From contig CP114482.1 in NCBI GenBank assembly GCA_027186245.1, positions 18,185,209 through 18,249,208 of the forward strand: a stretch of DNA of 64,000 nucleotides, read 5' to 3'. Position 1 is the stretch's first letter. Each line of letters begins with the position of its first letter. The notes under the pieces are model-generated. The model ran no database searches. It was given only the letters and a program-made list of their open reading frames with translations, and was not told the DNA's origin. The position numbers and the translations under genes were made by a program. Positions 52,144-63,619 of the stretch are shown in pieces. The DNA comes from Coriaria nepalensis (Eukaryota > Streptophyta > Magnoliopsida > Cucurbitales > Coriariaceae).

Positions 52144-52569
52144 TATGCATTTGTTTTATCATATATTAATGTCAATGAGTCTTTTAAGACAGTAAATCAT
52201 TTGGATGAGTTTGAGCGAATAATATTTTCGCATTTCAAACACGACTTTCGCGCATAGCTTGCAAATGATTTTTTGAAGGCAAGTATGAGTTTGTTTAATC
52301 TTACAGTCATCATCTCAATGACTCTTTGAAAGTCATTAATTCATTTGAAAGCAATTAAAATGAATTCTATTTTCCGCTTCGAGCCCGACTTTCGTACATA
52401 ACTTGCTGATGATCATTTAAGGGCAAGTACACATTTGTTTTATTTGAGATTCATGTCAATAAGTCTTTTCAAGTCACTAATTTATTTGAAACCAATTCTA
52501 ATAAATTCTACTTTTACACTTCAAACACCACTTTCGCGCATCACTTGCTGATGATCTTTTTAAGACAAG
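52144..52569 (+). repeat. Class II variant unit
   Basis: The A monomer has GGATGAGTTTGAGCG and AATAATATTTTCGC. B starts class II (TTTAATCTTACAGTC), then has the composite CCGCTTCGAGCCCGACTTTCG followed by class II ACATAACTTGCTG, and ends with class I GGGCAAGTACAC. Confidence 0.85.
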
Positions 52570-52997
52570 TATGCATTTGTTTTATCTTATATTCATGTTA
52601 ATGAGTTTTTTCAAGACAATAAATCATTTGGAAGCCATTGGAGCGAATGTGAATTTCGCATTTCAAACACGACTTTCGCGCGTAGCTCGCATACGATTTT
52701 TTGAAGGCAAGTATGTGTTTGTTTTATTTTAGTGTCATTATCTCAATGACTTTTTGAAAGTCACTAATTCATTTGAAAGCAATTAAAATGAATTCTATTT
52801 TCCGCGTCGAAAACGACTTTCATACAAAACTTGCTACTGATCATTTAAGGGCAAGTACAAATTTGTTTTATTTGAGATTCATGTCAATGAGTCTTTTCAA
52901 GTTACTAATTTATTTGAAACCAATTCTAATGAATTCTATTTTTACTCTTCAAACACCAGTTTCGCGCATCACTTGCTGATGATCTTTTTAAGACAAG

Positions 52998-53423
52998 TAT
53001 GCATTTGTTTTATCTTATATTCATGTCAATGAGTCTTTTAAGACAATAAATCATTTGGATGCCATTGGAGCAAATACTATTTTTGCATTTCAAACATGAC
53101 TATCGCAAATAGCTTTCATATGATTTTTTGAAGCAAGTATGAGTTTGTTTAATCTTACAGTCATCATCTCAATGACTCTGTGAAAGTCATTAATTCATTT
53201 GAAAGAAATTAAAATGAATTCTATTTTCTCCTTCGTACCCGACTTTCGTACATAACTTGCTGATGATCATTTAAGGGTAAGTACACCTTTGTTTTATTTG
53301 AGATTCATGTCAATGAGTCTTTTCAAGTCACTAATTTATTTGAAACCAATTCTAATGAATTCTATTTTTACACTTCAAACACCACTTTCGCGCATCACTT
53401 GCTAATGATCTTTTTAAGACAAG
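52998..53423 (+). repeat. Class II trimer unit (2,136-bp copy of 50,862)
   Basis: A 426-bp unit that shares the one-base loss in TTTGAAGCAAG with its partner. Confidence 0.88.
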
Positions 53424-55135
53424 TATGCATTTGTTTTATCTTATTTTCATGTCAATGAGTCTTTTCGAGACAGTAAATCATTTGGATGCCACTGGAGCGA
53501 ATACTATTTTCGCATTTCAAACATGACTATTGCGCATAGCTTTCATATGATTTTTTGAAGGCAAGCATGAATTTGTTTTATTTTAGAGTCACTATCTCAA
53601 TGACTTTTTCAAAGTCACTAATTCATTTGAAAGCAATTAAAATGAATTCTATTTTCCGCTTCGAACCCGACTTTCATACAAGACTTGCTACTGATCATTT
53701 AAGGGCAAGTACGCATTTGTTTTATTTGAGATTCACGTCAATGAGTCTTTTCAAGTCACTAATTTATTTGAAAGCAATTCGAACGAATTCTATTTTTGCA
53801 CTTCAAACACTACTTTCGCGCATCACTTGCTAATGATCTCTTTAAGACACGTATGCATTTGTTTTATCTTATATTCATGTTAATGAGTCTTTTTAAGACA
53901 ATAAATCATTTTGAAGCCATTTGAGCGAATACTAATTTCGCATTTCAAACAAGACTTTCGCGCATAGCTCGCATATGATTTTTTGAAGGCAAGTATGAGT
54001 TTGTTTTATTTTAGAGTCATTATCTCAATGACTTTTTGAAAGTCACTAATTCATTTGAAAGCAATTAAAATGAATTCTATTTTCCGCGTCGAACTCGACT
54101 TTCATACAAGACTTGTTACTGATCATTTAAGGGCAAGTACACATTTGTTTTATTTGAGATTCATGTCAATGAGTCTTTTCAAGTCACTAATTCATTTGAA
54201 AGCAATTCGAATGAATTCGATTTTTACACTTCAAACACCACTTTCGCGCATCACTTGCTAATGATCTTTTTAGGACAAGTATGCATTTGTTTTATCTGAT
54301 ATTCATGTCAGTGAGTTTTTTCAAGACAATAAATCATTTGGAAGACATTGGAGCGAATACTATTTTCGCATTTCAAACACGACTTTCGCGCATTGCTTGC
54401 ATATGATTTTTTGAAGGCAAGAATGAATTTGTTTTATTTTAGAGTCATTATCTAAATGACTTTTTGAAAGTCACTAATTCATTTGAAAGCAATTGAAATG
54501 AATTCTATTTTCCACTTCGAACCCGACTTTCATACAAGACTTGCTGCTGATCATTTAAAGCCAAGTACGCATTTATTTTATTTGAGATTCATGTCAATGA
54601 GTCTTTTCAAGTCACTAATTCATTTGAAAGCAATTCGAACGAATTCTATTTTTGCACATCAAACACTACTTTCGCGCATCACTTGCTGATGATCTCTTTA
54701 AGACAAGTACGCATTTGTTTTATCTTATATTCATGTCAATGAGTTTTTTGAAGACAGTAAATCATTTTGAAGACATTGGAGCGAATACTATTTTCGCATT
54801 CAAAACACGACTTTGGCGCATAGCTCGCATATGATTTTTTGAAGGCAAGTATGAGTTTGTTTTAGTTTAGAGTCATTATCTCAATGACTTTTCGAAAGTC
54901 ACTAATTCATTTGAAAGCAATTAAAATGAATTCTATTTTTCGCGTCGAACCCGACTTTCATACAAGACTTGCTACTGATCATTTAAGGGCAAGTGCAAAT
55001 TTGTTTTATTTGAGATTCATGTCAATGAGTCTTTTCAAGTCACTAATTTATTTGAAACCAATTCTAATGAATTCTATTTTTACACTTCAAACACCAGTTT
55101 CGCGCATCACTTGCTGATGATCTTTTTAAGACAAG

Positions 55136-55561
55136 TATGCATTTGTTTTATCATATATTAATGTCAATGAGTCTTTTAAGACAGTAAATCATTTGGATGA
55201 GTTTGAGCGAATAATATTTTCGCAATTCAAACACGACTTTCGCGCATAGCTTGCAAATGATTTTTTGAAGGCAAGTATGAGTTTGTTTAATCTTACAGTC
55301 ATCATCTCAATGACTCTTTGAAAGTCATTAATTCATTTGAAAGCAATTAAAATGAATTCTATTTTCCGCTTCGAGCCCGACTTTCGTACATAACTTGCTG
55401 ATGATCATTTAAGGGCAAGTACACATTTGTTTTATTTGAGATTCATGTCAATAAGTCTTTTCAAGTCACTAATTTATTTGAAACCAATTCTAATAAATTC
55501 TATTTTTACACTTCAAACACCACTCTCGCGCATCACTTGCTGATGATCTTTTTAAGACAAG
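55136..55561 (+). repeat. Class II variant unit (2,992-bp copy of 52,144)
   Basis: The same composite B monomer. Differences are CGCAATTCAAAC in A and CACTCTCGCGC in C. Confidence 0.85.
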
Positions 55562-55989
55562 TATGCATTTGTTTTATCTTATATTCATGTTAATGAGTTT
55601 TTTCAAGACAATAAATCATTTGGAAGCCATTGGAGCGAATGTGAATTTCGCATTTCAAACACGACTTTCGCGCGTAGCTCGCATACGATTTTTTGAAGGC
55701 AAGTATGTGTTTGTTTTATTTTAGTGTCATTATCTCAATGACTTTTTGAAAGTCACTAATTCATTTGAAAGCAATTAAAATGAATTCTATTTTCCGCGTC
55801 GAAAACGACTTTCATACAAAACTTGTTACTGATCATTTAAGGGCAAGTACAAATTTGTTTTATTTGAGATTCATGTCAATGAGTCTTTTCAAGTTACTAA
55901 TTTATTTGAAACCAATTCTAATGAATTCTATTTTTACTCTTCAAACACCAGTTTCGCGCATCACTTGCTGATGATCTTTTTAAGACAAG

Positions 55990-56416
55990 TATGCATTTGT
56001 TTTATCTTATATTCATGTCAATGAGTCTTTTAAGACAATAAATCATTTGGATGCCATTGGAGCAAATACTATTTTTGCATTTCAAACATGACTATCGCAA
56101 ATAGCTTTCATATGATTTTTTGAAGGCAAGTATGAGTTTGTTTAATCTTATAGTCATCATCTCAATGACTCTGTGAAAGTCATTAATTCATTTGAAAGCA
56201 ATTAAAATGAATTCTATTTTCTCCTTCGTACCCGACTTTCGTACATAACTTGCTGATGATCATTTAAGGGTAAGTACACCTTTGTTTTATTTGAGATTCA
56301 TGTCAATGAGTCTTTTCAAGTCACTAATTTATTTCAAACCAATTCTAATGAATTCTATTTTTACACTTCAAACACCACTTTCGTGCATCACTTGCTAATG
56401 ATCTTTTTAAGACAAG
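55990..56416 (+). repeat. Class II trimer unit (2,992-bp relative of 52,998)
   Basis: 427 bp, because TTTGAAGGCAAG is complete here. The loop variant GACTCTGTGAAAG is kept. B has TTATAGTCATC. Confidence 0.88.
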
Positions 56417-57272
56417 TATGCATTTGTTTTATCTTATTTTCATGTCAATGAGTCTTTTCGAGACAGTAAATCATTTGGATGCCACTGGAGCGAATACTAT
56501 TTTCGCATTTCAAACATGACTATTGCGCATAGCTTTCATATGATTTTTTGAAGGCAAGCAAGAATTTGTTTTATGTTAGAGTCACTATCTCAATGACTTT
56601 TTCAAAGTCACTAATTCATTTGAAAGCAATTAAAATGAATTCTATTTTCCGCTTCGAACCCGACTTTCATACAAGACTTGCTACTGATCATTTAAGGGCA
56701 AGTACGCATTTGTTTTATTTGAGATTCATGTCAATGAGTCTTTTCAAGTCACTAATTCATTTGAAAGCAATTCGAACGAATTCTATTTTTGCACATCAAA
56801 CACTACTTTCGCGCATCACTTGCTGATGATCTCTTTAAGACAAGTACGCATTTGTTTTATCTTATATTCATGTCAATGAGTTTTTTGAAGACAGTAAATC
56901 ATTTTGAAGACATTGGAGCGAATACTATTTTCGCATTCAAAACACGACTTTGGCGCATAGCTCGCATATGATTTTTTGAAGGCAAGTATGAGTTTGTTTT
57001 AGTTTAGAGTCATTATCTCAATGACTTTTCGAAAGTCACTAATTCATTTGAAAGCAATTAAATTGAATTCTATTTTTCGCGTCGAACCCGACTTTCATAC
57101 AAGACTTGCTACTGATCATTTAAGGGCAAGTGCAAATTTGTTTTATTTGAGATTCATGTCAATGAGTCTTTTCAAGTCACTAATTTATTTGAAACCAATT
57201 CTAATGAATTCTATTTTTACACTTCAAACACCAGTTTCGCGCATCACTTGCTGATGATCTTTTTAAGACAAG

Positions 57273-57698
57273 TATGCATTTGTTTTATCATATATTAATG
57301 TCATTGAGTCTTTTAAGACAGTAAATCATTTGGATGAGTTTGAGCGAATACTATTTTCGCATTTCAAACACGACTTTCGCGCATAGCTTGCAATTGATTT
57401 TTTGAAGGCAAGTATGAGTTTGTTTAATCTTACAGTCATCATCTCAATGACTCTTTGAAAGTCATTAATTCATTTGAAAGCAATTAAAATGAATTCTATT
57501 TTCCGCTTCGAGCCCGACTTTCGTACATAACTTGCTGATGATCATTTAAGGGCAAGTACACATTTGTTTTATTTGAGATTCATGTCAATAAGTCTTTTCA
57601 AGTCACTAATTTATTTGAAACCAATTCTAATGAATTCTATTTTTACTCTTCAAACACCAGTTTCGCGCATCACTTGCTGATGATCTTTTTAAGACAAG
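57273..57698 (+). repeat. Class II variant unit (2,137-bp copy of 55,136)
   Basis: The composite B again, with GTCATTGAGTC and GCAATTGATTTTTTG in A. C ends like the class I unit at 55,765 (TTTTACTCTTC), which marks the crossover to the 1,710-bp homology. Confidence 0.85.
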
Positions 57699-58125
57699 TA
57701 TGCATTTGTTTTATCTTATATTCATGTCAATGAGTCTTTTAAGACAATAAATCATTTGGATGCCATTGGAGCAAATACTATTTTTGCATTTCAAACATGA
57801 CTATCGCAAATAGCTTTCATATGATTTTTTGAAGGCAAGTATGAGTTTGTTTAATCTTACAGTCATCATCTCAATGACTCTGTGAAAGTCATTAATTCAT
57901 TTGAAAGCAATTAAAATGAATTCTATTTTCTCCTTCGTACCCGACTTTCGTACATAACTTGCTGATGATCATTTAAGGGTAAGTACACCTTTGTTTTATT
58001 TGAGATTCATGTCAATGAGTCTTTTCAAGTCACTAATTTATTTGAAACCAATTCTAATGAATTCTATTTTTACACTTCAAACACCACTTTCGCGCATCAC
58101 TTGCTAATGATCTTTTTAAGACAAG
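57699..58125 (+). repeat. Class II trimer unit
   Basis: A 427-bp unit that follows the class II variant unit directly. Back-to-back class II units are seen only here, which fits a crossover between neighbouring repeats. Confidence 0.88.
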
Positions 58126-58450
58126 TATGCATTTGTTTTATCTTATTTTCATGTCAATGAGTCTTTTCGAGACAGTAAATCATTTGGATGCCACTGGAGC
58201 GAATACTATTTTCGCATTTCAAACATGACTATTGCGCATAGCTTTCATATGATTTTTTGAAGGCAAGCATGAATTTGTTTTATTTTAGAGTCACTATCTC
58301 AATGACTTTTTGAATGTCACTAATTCATTTGAAAGCAATTAAAATGAATTCTATTTTCCGCTTCGAACCCGACTTTCATACAAGACTTGCTACTGATCAT
58401 TTAAGGGCAAGTACGCATTTGTTTTATTTGAGATTCATGTCAATGAGTCT

Positions 58451-61228
58451 TTTCAAGTCACTAATTTATTTGAAAGCAATTCGAACGAATTCTATTTTTG
58501 CACTTCAAACACTACTTTCGCGCATCACTTGCTAATGATCTCTTTAAGACAGGTATGCATTTGTTTTATCTTATATTCATGTCAATGAGTTTTTTCAAGA
58601 CAATAAATCATTTGGAAGACATTGGAGCGAATACTATTTTCGCATTTAAAACACGACTTTCGCGCATAGCTTGCATATGATTTTTTGGAGGCAAGCATGA
58701 ATTTGTTTTATTTTAGAGTCATTATCTCAATGACTTTTTGACAGTCACTAATTCATTTCGAAGCAATTAAAATGAATTCTATTTTATGCTTCGAACCCGA
58801 CTTTCCTACAAGACTTGCTACTGACCATTTAAGGGCAGGTACACATTTGTTTTATTTGAGATTCATGTCAATGAGTCGTTTCAAAACACTAATTTATTTA
58901 AAACCAATTCTAATGAATTCTATTTTTACACTTCAAACACCACTTTCGTGCATCACTTGCTGATGATCTTTTTAAGACAAGTATGTATTTGTTTTTATCT
59001 TATATTCATGTCAATGAGTCTTTTCAAGACAATAAATCATTTGGAACCCATTGTAGAGAATAGTATTTTCGCATTTCAAACACGACTTTCGCGCATAGCT
59101 TGCATATGATTTTTTGAAGGCAAGCATGAATTTGTTTTATTTTAGAGTCATTATCTAAATGACTTTTTGAAAGTCACTAATTCATTTGAAAGCAATTAAA
59201 ATGAATTCTATTTCCTGCTTCGAACCCGACTTTCATACAAGACTTGCTATTGATCATTTAAGGGCAAGTACACATTTGTTTTATTTGAGATTCATGTCAA
59301 TGAGTCTTTTCAAGTCACTAATTTATTTGAAACCAATTCTAATGAATTCTATTTTTACACTTCAAACACCAGTTTCGCGCATCACTTGCTGATGATCTTT
59401 TTAAGACAAGTATGCATTTGTTTTATCTTATATTCATGTCAATGAGTCTTTTCGTGCATAGCTCGCATATGATTTTTTGAAGGCAAGTATGAGTTTGTTT
59501 AATCTTACAGTCGTCATCTCAATGACTCTTTGAAAGTCATTAATTCATTTGAAAGCAATTAAAATGAATTCTATTTTCTCCTTCGTACCCGACTTCCGTA
59601 CATAACTTGCTGATGATCATTGAAGGGTAAGTACACCTTTGTTTTAGTTGAGATTCATGTCAATGAGTCTTTTCCTGTCACTAATTTATTTGAAACCAAT
59701 TCAAATGAATTCTATTTTTACCCTTCAAACACCACTTTCGTGCATCTTTTGCTTATGATCTTTTTAAGACAAGTATGCATTTGTTTTATCTTATATTCAT
59801 GTCAAGAGTTTTTTCAAGACAATGAATCATTTGGAAGACATTGGAGCGAATAGTATTTTCGCATTTCAAACACGACACTCGCGCATAGCTTGCATATGAT
59901 TTTTTGAAGGCAAGTATGAATTTCTCTTATTTTAGAGTCATTATCTCAATGAGTTTTTGAAAGTTACTAATTCGTTTGAAAGCAATTAAAATGAATTCTA
60001 TATTCCGCTTGTAACCCGACTTTCATACAAAATTTGCTAATGATCATTTAAGGGCAAGTACACATTTGTTTTACTTGAGATTCATGTCAGTGAGTCTTTT
60101 CAAGTCACTAATTCATTTGAAAGCAATTCGAACGAATATATTTTTGCACTTCAAACACTACTTTCGCGCATGGCTTGCTGATGTTCTTTTTAAGACAAGT
60201 ATGCATTTGTTTTATTTTATATTCATGTCAATGAGTCTTTTCAAGACAATAAATCATGTGGAAGCCATTGGAGCGAATACTATTTTTTCATTTCAAACAT
60301 GACTTTCGCGCATAGCTTGCGTATGATTTTTTCAAGGCAAGTATGACTTTGTTTTATTTTAGTCATTATCTCAATGACTTTTTGAAAGTGGCTAATTAAT
60401 TTGAAAGCAACTAAAATGAATTCTATATTCCGCTTCGAACCCGACTTTCATACAAAATTTGCTACCGATCATTTAAGGGCAAGTACACATTTGTTTTATA
60501 TGAGATTCATGTCAATGAGTGTTTTCAAGTCACTAATTCATTTGAAAGCAATTCGAACGAATTCTATTTTTGCATTTCAAACGCTCCTTTCGCGCATCAC
60601 TTCCTAATGATCTTTTTAAGACAAGTATGCATTTGTTTTATCTTATTTTCATGTCAATGAGTCTTTTCAAGACAATAAATCATGTTGAAGCCATTGGAGC
60701 GAATACTATTTTCGCATTTCAAACATGACTATTGCGCATAACTTTCATATGATTTTTTGAAGGCAAGCATGAATTTGTTTTATTTTAGAGTCATTATCTC
60801 AATGACTTTTTCAAAGTCACTAATTCATTTGAAAGCAATTAAAATGAATTCTATTTTCCGCTTCGAACCTGACTTTCATACAAGACTTGCTACTAATCAT
60901 TTAAGGGCAAGTACGCATTTGTTTTATTTGAGATTCATGTCAATGAGTCTTTCCAAGTCACCAATTCATTTGAAAGCAATTCGAATGAATTCTATTTTTA
61001 CACTTCAAACACCACTTTCGCGCATCACCTGCTAATGACCTTTTTAAGACAAGTATGCATTTTTTTTATCTTATATTCATGTCAATGATTTTTTTCAAGA
61101 CAATAAATCATTTGGAAGACATTGGAGCGAATACTATTTTCGCATTTAAAACACGACTTTCGCGCATAGCTTGCATATGATATTTTGAAGGCAAGCATGA
61201 ATTTGTTTTATTTTAGAGTCATTATCTC
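58451..61228 (+). repeat. Heterogeneous, more diverged block
   Basis: Units here match no neighbour closely. The most altered stretch, about 59,800-60,750, has CTATATTCCGC, CTTGTAACCCGAC, ACAAAATTTGC, GAACGAATATATTTTTGC, CTATTTTTTCATTTC and TTTTAGTCATTATC (two bases short). The trimer order and orientation are intact. No gene or foreign insertion is visible. Confidence 0.82.
59411..59773 (+). repeat. Class II unit with a 65-bp deletion in monomer A
   Basis: Monomer A is 77 bp instead of 142 (59,411-59,487). GAGTCTTTTC is joined to GTGCATAGC. The bases TTTC (59,450-59,453) could come from either side, a 4-base microhomology. B and C are class II, with GTCGTCATC, GACTTCCGTAC and CATTGAAGGG as private changes. 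The unit is 363 bp. Confidence 0.9.
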
Positions 61229-61481
61229 AATGACTTTTTGAAAGTCACTAATTCATTTGAAAGCAATTAAAATGAATTCTATTTTCTGCTTCGAACCCGA
61301 CTTTCCTACAAGACTTGCTACTGACCATTTAAGGGCAAGGACACATTTGTTTTATTTGAGATTCATGACAATGAGTCGTTTCAAATCACTAATTTATTTA
61401 AAACCAATTCTAATGAATTCTATTTTTACACTTCAAACACCACTTTCGTGCATCACTTGCTGATGATCTTTTTAAGACAGG

Positions 61482-61909
61482 TATGCATTTGTTTTATCTT
61501 ATATTGATGTCAATGAGTCTTTTCAAGACAATAAATCATTTGGAAGGCATTGGAGCGAATACTATTTTTGCATTTCAAACACGACTTTCGCGCGTAGCTT
61601 GCATATGATTTTTTGAAGGCAAGCATGAATTTGTTTTATTTTAGAGTCATTATCTAAATGACTTTTTGAAAGTCACTAATTCATTTGAAAGCAATTAAAA
61701 TGAATTCTATTTTCTCCTTCGTACCCGACTTTCGTACATAACTTGCTGATGATCATTTAAGGGTAAGTACACCTTTGTTTTATTTGAGATTCATGTCAAT
61801 GAGTCTTTTCAAGTCACTAATTTATTCGAAACCAATCGAAATGAATTCTATTTTTACCCTTCAAACACCACTTTCGTGCATCTTTTGCTTATGATCTTTT
61901 TAAGACAAG
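61482..61909 (+). repeat. Hybrid trimer, class I to class II (reverse direction)
   Basis: Monomer A and left B are class I (TTTTATTTTAGAGTC). Right B and the C start are class II (CTCCTTCGTACCCGAC, ACATAACTTGC, GGTAAGTACACC). The exchange lies in the same EcoRI region of B as in the II to I hybrids, in the opposite direction. Confidence 0.87.
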
Positions 61910-62764
61910 TATGCATTTGTTTTATCTTATATTCATGTCAAGAGTTTTTTCAAGACAATGAATCATTTGGAAGCCATTGGAGCGAATACTATTTTCGCAT
62001 TTCAAACACGATTTTCGCGCATAGCTTGCATATGATTTTTTGAAGGCAAGCATGAATTTGTTTTATTTTACAGTCATTATCTAAATGACTTTTTGAAAGT
62101 CACTAATTCATTTGAAAGCAATTAAAATGAGTTCTATTTTCCGCTTCGAACCCGACTTTCATACAAGACTTGTTACTGACCATTTAAGGGCAGGTACACA
62201 TTTGTTTTATTTGAGATTCGTGTCAATGAGTCGTTTCAAATCACTAATTTATTTAAAACCAATTCTAATGAATTCTATTTTTACACTTCAAACACCACTT
62301 TCGTGCATCACTTGCTGATGATCTTTTTAAGACAAGTATGCATTTGTTTTATCTTATATTGATGTCAATGAGTCTTTTCAAGACAATAAATCATTTGGAA
62401 GGCATTGGAGCGAATACTATTTTTGCATTTCAAACACGACTTTCGCGCATAGCTTGCATATGATTTTTTGAAGGCAAGCATGAATTTGTTTTATTTTAGA
62501 GTCATTATCTAAATGACTTTTTGAAAGTCACTAATTCATTTGAAAGCAATTAAAATGAATTCTATTTTCTGCTTCGAACCCGACTTTCCTACAAGACTTG
62601 CTACTGACCATTTAAGGGCAAGGACACATTTGTTTTATTTGAGATTCATGACAATGAGTCGTTTCAAATCACTAATTTATTTAGAACCAATTCTAATGAA
62701 TTCTATTTTTACACTTCAAACACCACTTTCGTGCATCACTTGCTGATGATCTTTTTAGGACAGG

Positions 62765-63192
62765 TATGCATTTGTTTTATCTTATATTGATGTCAATGAG
62801 TCTTTTCAAGACAATAAATCATTTGGAAGGCATTGGAGCGAATACTATTTTTGCATTTCAAACACGACTTTCGCGCGTAGCTTGCATATGATTTTTTGAA
62901 GGCAAGCATGGATTTGTTTTATTTTAGAGTCATTATCTAAATGACTTTTTGAAAGTCACTAATTCATTTGAAAGCAATTAAAATGAATTCTATTTTCTCC
63001 TTCGTACCCGACTTTCGTACATAACTTGCTGATGATCATTTAAGGGTAAGTACACCTTTGTTTTATTTGAGATTCATGTCAATGAGTCTTTTCAAGTCAC
63101 TAATTTATTCGAAACCAATCGAAATGAATTCTATTTTTACCCTTCAAACACCACTTTCGTGCATCTTTTGCTTATGATCTTTTTAAGACAAG
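62765..63192 (+). repeat. Hybrid trimer, class I to class II (1,283-bp copy)
   Basis: A copy of the reverse hybrid at 61,482. B starts CATGGATTTG here. Confidence 0.87.
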
Positions 63193-63619
63193 TATGCATT
63201 TGTTTTATCTTATATTCATGTCAAGAGTTTTTTCAAGACAATGAATCATTTGGAAGCCATTGGAGCGAATACTATTTTCGCATTTCAAACACGATTTTCG
63301 CGCATAGCTTGCATATGATTTTTTGAAGGCAAGCATGAATTTGTTTTATTTTACAGTCATTATCTAAATGACTTTTTGAAAGTCACTAATTCATTTGAAA
63401 GCAATTAAAATGAGTTCTATTTTCCGCTTCGAACCCGACTTTCATACAAGACTTGTTACTGACCATTTAAGGGTAGGTACACATTTGTTTTATTTGAGAT
63501 TCGTGTCAATGAGTCGTTTCAAATCACTAATTTATTTAAAACCAATTCTAATGAATTCTATTTTTACACTTCAAACACCACTTTCGTGCATCACTTGCTG
63601 ATGATCTTTTTAAGACAAG

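Larger units (their letters stand above)
50467..58450 (+). repeat. Nested higher-order mosaic (offsets 1,710, 2,136-2,137 and 2,992 bp)
   Basis: Segments recur in overlapping fashion: 50,604-51,636 at 52,740-53,772 (2,136 bp); about 51,870-53,700 at about 54,862-56,700 (2,992-2,993 bp); 54,600-55,490 at 56,737-57,627 (2,137 bp); and 55,920-56,700 at about 57,630-58,410 (1,710 bp). Markers include GGATGAGTTTGAGCG (52,203, 55,195 and 57,332), GTCGAAAACGAC (near 50,670, 52,806 and 55,798) and GACTCTGTGAAAG. All offsets are whole numbers of units (4, 5 and 7). Confidence 0.87.

Noticed and set aside
59800..60750. Insertion of a foreign element in the diverged stretch
   Set aside because: Monomer order, length and orientation continue through it. 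The differences are scattered substitutions and indels of one or two bases.
219..63601. More than one hundred open frames of 60-99 codons on the plus strand, with near-identical products
   Set aside because: They are the same satellite segment read once per unit. Many rely on TTG starts, class II units and the TTAGAGATTC variant interrupt the frame, and there is no ribosome-binding, splice or protein-family context. Similarity follows from repeat homogenisation.
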